Source: Ptiloglossa arizonensis
Lineage: Eukaryota; Arthropoda; Insecta; Hymenoptera; Colletidae
Length of the DNA: 64,000 bases
Reading direction: 5' to 3'
NCBI RefSeq assembly: GCF_051014685.1
Contig: NW_027478761.1
Coordinates: 434,001 to 498,000 of the forward strand
Shown: piece by piece, positions 56,040-64,000 of the stretch
Layout of the letters: each line of letters starts with the position of its first letter
How positions within the stretch are numbered: the stretch's first letter is position 1
Made by a program: the position numbers and the translations under genes
Notes under the pieces: model-generated
Seen by the model: only the letters and a program-made list of their open reading frames with translations
Databases searched by the model: none
What the model was told of the DNA's origin: nothing

Positions 56040-57480
56040 GGTTATACGTTATACGTTAGACCCTATACGTTATACGTAATATGTAATACGTCATACGTTT
56101 TACGTTAATCGTTATACGTTATACGTTATACGCTATACGTTATACGTTACACGTTATACGTTAGACGCTATACGTTATACGTTATACGTTATACGTTGTA
56201 CGTTATACGTTATACGTTATACGTCATGGGATATACGTTATACGTTATTCGTTATTCGTTATACGTTAAACGTTGTACGTTATACGTTATACGTTATACG
56301 TTATACGTTATACGTTATACGTTATACGTTATGCGTTATACGTTATACGTTATACGTTATACGTTATACGTTATACGTTATACGTTATACGTTATACGTT
56401 ATACGTTATACGTTATACGTTATACGTTATAGGTTGTACGTTATACGTTATACGTTATACGTTATACGTTATGCGTTATACGTTATACGTTATACGATAT
56501 ACGTTATACGTTATACGTTATACGTTATACGTTATACGTTATACGTTATTCGTTATACGTTATACGTTATACGTCATACGTTATACGTTATACGTTATAC
56601 GTTATACGTTATACGTTATACGTTATACGTTATACGTTATACGTTATACGTTATACGTTATACGTTATACGTTATACGTTATACGTTATACGTTATACGT
56701 TATACGTTATACGTTATACGTTATACGTTATACGTTATACGTTATACGTTATTCGTTATACGTTATACGTTATACGTCATACGTTATACGTTATACGTTA
56801 TACGTTATACGTTATACGTTATACGTTATACGTTACACGTTATACGTTATACGTTATACGTTATACGTTATACGTTATACGTTATACGTTATACGTTATA
56901 CGTTATACGTTATACGTTATACGTTATACGTTATAGGTTATACGTTATACGTTAGACGCTATACGTTATACGTAATATGTAATACGTCATACGTTTTACG
57001 TTAATCGTTATACGTTATACGTTATACGCTATGCATTATACGTTATACGTTATACGTTATGCGTTATACGTTATACGTTATACGTTATACGATATACGTT
57101 ATACGTTATACGTTATGCGTTATACGTTATACGTTATACGTTATTCGTTATACGTTATACGTTATAAGTCATTCGTTATACGTTATACGTTATACGTTCT
57201 ACGTTGTACGTTATACGTTAAACGTTGTACGTTATACGTTATACGTCATACGTTATACGTTATACGTTATATGTTATACGTTCTACGTTATACGTTAAAC
57301 GTTATGCGTTATACGTTATACGTTATACGTTATACGTTATACGTTATACGTTATACGTTATAGGTTATACGTTATACGTTAGACGCTATACGTTATACGT
57401 AATATGTAATACGTCATACGTTTTACGTTAATCGTTATACGTTATACGTTATACGCTATACGTTATACGTTATACGTTAT
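56040..57480 (+). repeat. Satellite block, copy 1 of an about 1820-bp tandem pair
   Basis: The rare TCATGGG monomer near 56224 recurs near 57806 and 58044. 56196-56950 matches 58016-58770 at a shift of 1820 bp, and 57031-57300 matches 58844-59113 at 1813 bp. The extra TCATGGG at 57.8 kb marks a further short partial copy between them. Confidence 0.8.
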
Positions 57481-57989
57481 ACGTTAGACGCTATACGTTA
57501 TACGTTATACGTTATACGTTGTACGTTATACGTTATACGTTATACGTTGTACGTTATACGTTATACGTTATACGTTATACGTTATACGTTATGCGTTATA
57601 CGTTATACGTTATACGTTATACGATATACGTTATACGTTATACGTTATACGTTATACGTTATACGCTATACGTTATACGTAATACGTAATACGTCATACG
57701 TTATACGTTATACGCTATACGTTATACGTTACACGTTATACGTTAGACGCTATACGTTATACGTTATACGTTATACGTTGTACGTTATACGTTATACGTT
57801 ATACGTCATGGGATATACGTTATACGTTATTCGTTATTCGTTATACGTTAAACGTTGTACGTTATACGTTATACGTTATACGTTATACGTTATACGTTAT
57901 ACGTTATACGTTATGCGTTATACGTTATACGTTATACGTTATACGTTATACGTTATACGTTATACGTTACACGTTATACGTTAGACGCT

Positions 57990-59290
57990 ATACGTTATAC
58001 GTTATACGTTATACGTTGTACGTTATACGTTATACGTTATACGTCATGGGATATACGTTATACGTTATTCGTTATTCGTTATACGTTAAACGTTGTACGT
58101 TATACGTTATACGTTATACGTTATACGTTATACGTTATACGTTATACGTTATGCGTTATACGTTATACGTTATACGTTATACGTTATACGTTATACGTTA
58201 TACGTTATACGTTATACGTTATACGTTATACGTTATACGTTATACGTTATAGGTTGTACGTTATACGTTATACGTTATACGTTATACGTTATGCGTTATA
58301 CGTTATACGTTATACGATATACGTTATACGTTATACGTTATACGTTATACGTTATACGTTATACGTTATTCGTTATACGTTATACGTTATACGTCATACG
58401 TTATACGTTATACGTTATACGTTATACGTTATACGTTATACGTTATACGTTATACGTTATACGTTATACGTTATACGTTATACGTTATACGTTATACGTT
58501 ATACGTTATACGTTATACGTTATACGTTATACGTTATACGTTATACGTTATACGTTATACGTTATTCGTTATACGTTATACGTTATACGTCATACGTTAT
58601 ACGTTATACGTTATACGTTATACGTTATACGTTATACGTTATACGTTACACGTTATACGTTATACGTTATACGTTATACGTTATACGTTATACGTTATAC
58701 GTTATACGTTATACGTTATACGTTATACGTTATACGTTATACGTTATAGGTTATACGTTATACGTTAGACGCTATACGTTATACGTAATATGTAATACGT
58801 CATACGTTTTACGTTAATCGTTATACGTTATACGTTATACGCTATGCATTATACGTTATACGTTATACGTTATGCGTTATACGTTATACGTTATACGTTA
58901 TACGATATACGTTATACGTTATACGTTATGCGTTATACGTTATACGTTATACGTTATTCGTTATACGTTATACGTTATAAGTCATTCGTTATACGTTATA
59001 CGTTATACGTTCTACGTTGTACGTTATACGTTAAACGTTGTACGTTATACGTTATACGTCATACGTTATACGTTATACGTTATATGTTATACGTTCTACG
59101 TTATACGTTAAACGTTATGCGTTATACGTTATACGTTATACGTTATACGTTATACGTTATACGTTATAGGTTATACGTTATACGTTAGACGCTATACGTT
59201 ATACGTAATATGTAATACGTCATACGTTTTACGTTAATCGTTATACGTTATACGTTATACGCTATACGTTATACGTTATACGTTATACGT
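57990..59290 (+). repeat. Satellite block, copy 2 of an about 1820-bp tandem pair
   Basis: Counterpart of 56170-57480, including the CTATGCA monomer near 58851 (57038 in copy 1) and the TTATAAG-TCATTCG pair near 58.98 kb (57.17 kb). Differences are gains and losses of single monomers. Confidence 0.8.
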
Positions 59291-60248
59291 TAGACGCTAT
59301 ACGTTATACGTTATACGTTATACGTTGTACGTTATACGTTATACGTTATACGTTGTACGTTATACGTTATACGTTATACGTTATACGTTATACGTTATGC
59401 GTTATACGTTATACGTTATACGTTATACGATATACGTTATACGTTATACGTTATACGTTATACGTTATACGCTATACGTTATACGTAATACGTAATACGT
59501 CATACGTTTTACGTTAATCGTTATACGTTATACGTTATACGCTATGCGTTATACGTTATACGTTATACGTTATATGTTATACGTTATACGTAATACGTTA
59601 TAGGTTATACGTTATACGTTATACGTTATACGTTATACGTTATACGTTATATGTCATACGCTCTATGTTATACGTTATACGTTATACGTTATACGTTATA
59701 CGTTATACGTTATACGTTATACGTTATACGTTATACGTTATACGTTATACGTTATACGTTATACGTTATACGTTATACGTTATACGTTATACGTTATACG
59801 TTATACGTTATACGTTATACGTTATACGTTAAACGTTGTACGTTATACGTTATGCGTTATAGGATATACGTCATACGTTATACGTTGTACGTTATACGTT
59901 ATACGTTATGTGTTATACGTCATGCGATATACGTTATACGTTATACGTTATACGTTATACGTTATACGTTATACGTTATACGTTATTCGTTATACGTTAT
60001 ACGTTATACGTCATACGTTATACGTCATACGTTATACGTTATACGTTATACGTTATACGTTATACGTTATACGTTATACGTTATACGTTATACGTTATAC
60101 GTTATAGGTTGTACGTTATACGTTATACGTTATACGTTATACGTTATACGTTATGCGTTATACGTTATACGTTATACGTTATACGATATACGTTATACGT
60201 TATACGTTATACGTTATACGTTATACGTTATACGTTATACGTTATACG

Positions 60249-63200
60249 TTATACGTTATGCGTTATAGGATATACGTTATACGTTATACGTTGTACGTTA
60301 TACGTTGTACGTTATACGTTATACGTTATACGTTATACGTTATACGTTATACGTTATACGTTATACGTTATACGTTATACGGTATACGTTATACGTTATA
60401 CATTATACATTATACGTTATACGTTATACTTCATACGTTATACGTTATACGTTGTACGTTATACGTTGTACGTTATACGTTATACGTTATACGTTATACG
60501 TTATACGTTATACGTTATAAGTTATACGTTGTACGTTATACGTTATACGTTATACGTTATACGTTAGACGTTGTACGTTATACGTTATACGTTATACGTT
60601 ATACGTTATACGTTATAGGTTGTACGTTATACGTTATACGTTATACGTTATACGTTATGCGTTATACGTTATACGTTATACGTTATACGATATACGTTAT
60701 ACGTTATACGTTATACGTTATACGTTATACGTTGTACGTTATACGTTGTACGTTGTACGTTATACGTTATACGTTATACGTTATACGTTATATGTTATAC
60801 GTTATACGTTATACGTTATACGTTGTACGTTGTACGTTGTACGTTATACGTTATACGTTATACGTTATACGTTATACGTTAGACGTTGTACGTTATACGT
60901 TATACGTTATACGTTATACGTTATACGTTATAAGTTATACGTTGTACGTTATACGTTATACGTTATACGTTATACGTTAGACGTTGTACGTTATACGTTA
61001 TACGTTATACGTTATACGTTATAGGTTGTACGTTATACGTTATACGTTATACGTTATACGTTATGCGTTATACGTTATACGTTATACGTTATACGATATA
61101 CGTTATACGTTATACGTTATACGTTATACGTTATACGTTATACGTTATACGTTGTACGTTGTACGTTATACGTTATACGTTATACGTTATACGATATACG
61201 TTATACGTTATACGTTATACGTTATACGTTATACGTTATACGTTATACGTTGTACGTTGTACGTTATACGTTATACGTTATACGTTATGCGTTATACGTT
61301 ATACGTTATACGTTGTACGTTGTACGTTATACGTTATACGTTATACGTTATACGTTATACGTTATACGTTATACGTTATACGTTATACGTTGTACGTTGT
61401 ACGTTGTACGTTATACGTTATACGTTATACGTTATACGTTATACGTAATATGTAATACGTCATACGTTATACGTTATACGTTATACGTTATACGTTATAC
61501 GTTATACGTTATACGTTATACGGTATACGTTATACGTTATACATTATACATTATACGTTATACGTTATACTTCATACGTTATACGTTATACGTTGTACGT
61601 TATACGTTGTACGTTATACGTTATACGTTATACGTTATACGTTATACGTAATATGTAATACGTCATACGTTATACGTTATACGTTATACGTTATACGTTA
61701 TACGTTATACGTTATACGTTATACGGTATACGTTATACGTTATACATTATACATTATACGTTATACGTTATACTTCATACGTTATACGTTATACGTTATA
61801 CGTTATACGTTATACGTTATACGTTATACGTTATACGTTATACGTTATACGTTATACGTTATACGTTATACGTTAGACGCTATACGTTATATGTTACACG
61901 TTATACGTTATACGTTATACGTTATACGTTATACGTTGTACGTTATACGTTCTACGTTATACCGTATACGTTAAACGTTGTACGTTATACGTTATACGTC
62001 ATACGTTATACGTTATACGTTATATGTTATACGTTCTACGTTATACGTTATACGTTATGCGTTATACGTTATACGTTATACGTTATACGTTATACGTTAT
62101 ACGTTATACGTTATACGTTATACGCTATACGTTATACGTAATACGTAATACGTCATACGTTTTACGTTAATCGTTATACGTTATACGTTATACGCTATAC
62201 GTTATACGTTATACGTTATACGTTATATGTTATACGTTATACGTAATACGTTATAGGTTATACGTTATACGTTATACGTTATACGTTATACGTTATACGT
62301 TATATGTCATACGCTCTATGTTATACGTTATACGTTATACGTTATACGTTATACGTTATACGTTATACGTTATACGTTATACGTTATACGTTATACGTTA
62401 TACGTTATGCGTTATAGGATATACGTTATACGTTATACGTTGTACGTTATACGTTGTACGTTATACGTTATACGTTATACGTTATACGTTATACGTTATA
62501 CGTTATACGTTAGACGCTATACGTTATACGTTACACGTTATACGTTATACATTATACGTTATACGTTGAACGTTATACGTTCTACGTTATACGTTATACG
62601 TTAAACGTTGTACGTTATACGTTATACGTCATACGTTATACGTTATACGTTATACGTTATACGTTGTACGTTATACGTTGTACGTTATACGTTATACGTG
62701 ATACGTTATACGTTATACGTTATACGTTATACGTTAGACGGTATACGTTATACGTTATACGTTATACGTTATAGGTTATACGTTAGACGCTATACGTTAT
62801 ACGTTACACGTTATACGTTATACGTTATACGTTATACGTTATGCGTTATACGTTATACGTTATACGTTATACGTTATACGTTATACGTTATACGTTATAC
62901 GTTATACGTAAATCGTTATAGGTTATACGTTATACGTTATACGTTATACGTTATATGTTATACGCTCTACGTTATACGTTATACGTTATACGTTATACGT
63001 TATACGTTATACGTTATACGTTATACGTTATACGTTATACGTTATACGTTATACGTTATACGTTATACGCTATGCGTTATACGTTATACGTTATACGTGA
63101 TACGTTATACTTTATACGTTATACGTTATACGTTATGCGTTATACGTAATACGTTATAGGTTATACGTTATACGTTATACGTTATACGTTACATGTTATA

Positions 63201-64000
63201 CGCTCTACGTTATACGTTATACTTTATACGTTATACGTTATACGTTATACGTTATACTTTATACGTTATACGTTATACGTTATACGTTATGCGTTATAGG
63301 ATATACGTTATACGTTATACGTTGTACGTTATACGTTGTACGTTATACGTTATTCGTTATACGTTATACGTTATTCGTTATACGTTATACGCTATACGTT
63401 ATACGTTATACGTTATGCGTTATACGTTGTACGTTATACGTTATACGTTATACGTTATACGTTATACGTTATACGTTAGACGCTATACGTTATACGTAAT
63501 ATGTAATACGTCATACGTTTTACGTTAATCTTTATACGTTATACGTTATACGTTATACTCTATACGTTATACGTTATACGTTATACGTTAGACGCTATAC
63601 GTTATACGTTGTACGTTATACGTTATACGTTATACGTTGTACGTTATGCGTTATACGTTATACGTTATACGTTATACGTTATACGTTATACGTTATACGT
63701 TATACGTTATACGTTATACGTTATACGTTATACGTTATACGTTATACGTTATGCGTTATACGTTATACGTTATACGTTATACGTCATACGTTATACGTTA
63801 TACGTTATACGTTATACGTTATACGTTATACGTTATACGTTATACGTTATACGTTATACGTTATAGGTTGTACGTTATACGTTATACCTTATACGTTATA
63901 CGTTATACGTTATGCGTTATACGTTATACGTTATACGTTATACGATATACGTTATACGTTATACGTTATACGTTATACGTTATACGTTGTACGTTATACG
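60249..64000 (+). repeat. 3.75-kb satellite block, copy 2 (shift 11459 bp from 48790)
   Basis: Reads the same as 48790-52541 throughout and continues past the window end. Two apparently identical 3.75-kb stretches about 7.7 kb apart imply a very recent copying event, or an assembly repeat that needs a spanning read. Confidence 0.85.

Larger units (their letters stand above)
26850..64000 (+). repeat. TTATACG satellite array, right segment
   Basis: About 37 kb of uninterrupted 7-bp monomers in the same orientation, running off the right edge. It is organised in tandem and dispersed higher-order blocks with shifts of 4557, about 4942, 819, about 3528, about 1820 and 11459 bp. I noticed no phase break in this segment. 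No gene, RNA or other mobile element is visible; the open frames are YTLYVIR-type repeat artefacts ended by variant monomers that create TAA, TAG or TGA. Confidence 0.98.

Noticed and set aside
1..64000. CRISPR array
   Set aside because: Units are 7 bp with no unique spacers, and the context is eukaryotic.
1..64000. Telomere repeat
   Set aside because: TTATACG is not TTAGG or a G-rich derivative, there is no G-run, and the array is interrupted by elements and full of block duplications. A new telomere type cannot be excluded without knowing the chromosome position, but nothing supports it.
1..64000. The whole array as an assembly artefact
   Set aside because: Two well-formed transposons with clean target duplications in phase with the array, and distinct variant modules, argue for real DNA. 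Exact copy numbers, and the 11459-bp duplicate in particular, remain open to assembly error.

Overview
The window is almost entirely one simple satellite array: a 7-bp monomer, TTATACG, repeated head to tail in a single orientation from the first base to the last (about 57.5 kb of 64 kb). It is broken only by two transposable elements. The host is a eukaryote, very probably an insect: the guests are a BEL/Pao LTR retrotransposon with a primer-binding site matching the 3' end of insect tRNA-Tyr, and a Tc1/mariner element. Hymenoptera is my guess for the order, with low confidence. The array leaves the window at both ends. I see no host gene, no RNA gene and no CRISPR.

Layout: 1-14558, satellite; 14559-19791, a 5233-bp LTR retrotransposon flanked by a TTATA duplication; 19797-25571, satellite; 25572-26847, a 1276-bp mariner flanked by TA; 26850-64000, satellite. 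The many long open frames in the satellite are arithmetic artefacts. Three monomers are 21 bp and translate to the heptapeptide YTLYVIR without a stop in all three plus frames.

The satellite is not uniform. Variant monomers (almost every possible single-base change of TTATACG occurs) are strung into recurring modules. The modules sit in higher-order blocks copied with shifts of 819, 1393, 1820, 3528, 3836, 4557, 4942, 5229, 10283 and 11459 bp, all multiples of 7. This is the expected signature of in-register unequal exchange. The 7-bp phase is broken only in one patch, at about 20.44-21.53 kb, where I count seven indels with a net shift of -7.

The retrotransposon looks very young: its two 489-bp LTRs read as identical. 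Yet it is defective. Its single 1046-codon frame carries the start of a BEL/Pao Gag, a BEL/Pao aspartic protease, a segment with a different Gag flavour (12 tandem 18-residue repeats and a CCHC zinc-knuckle pair placed after the protease), then the distal part of a BEL/Pao integrase. Reverse transcriptase and RNase H are absent, and the expected catalytic Glu of the integrase reads as Gly. It must have been copied by enzymes supplied by another element. The mariner looks fully intact: 29-bp perfect inverted repeats, a 344-aa transposase with a DD34D triad, and a polyadenylation signal. Its pre-insertion target survives unoccupied in two paralogous satellite blocks at 38.2 and 43.2 kb.
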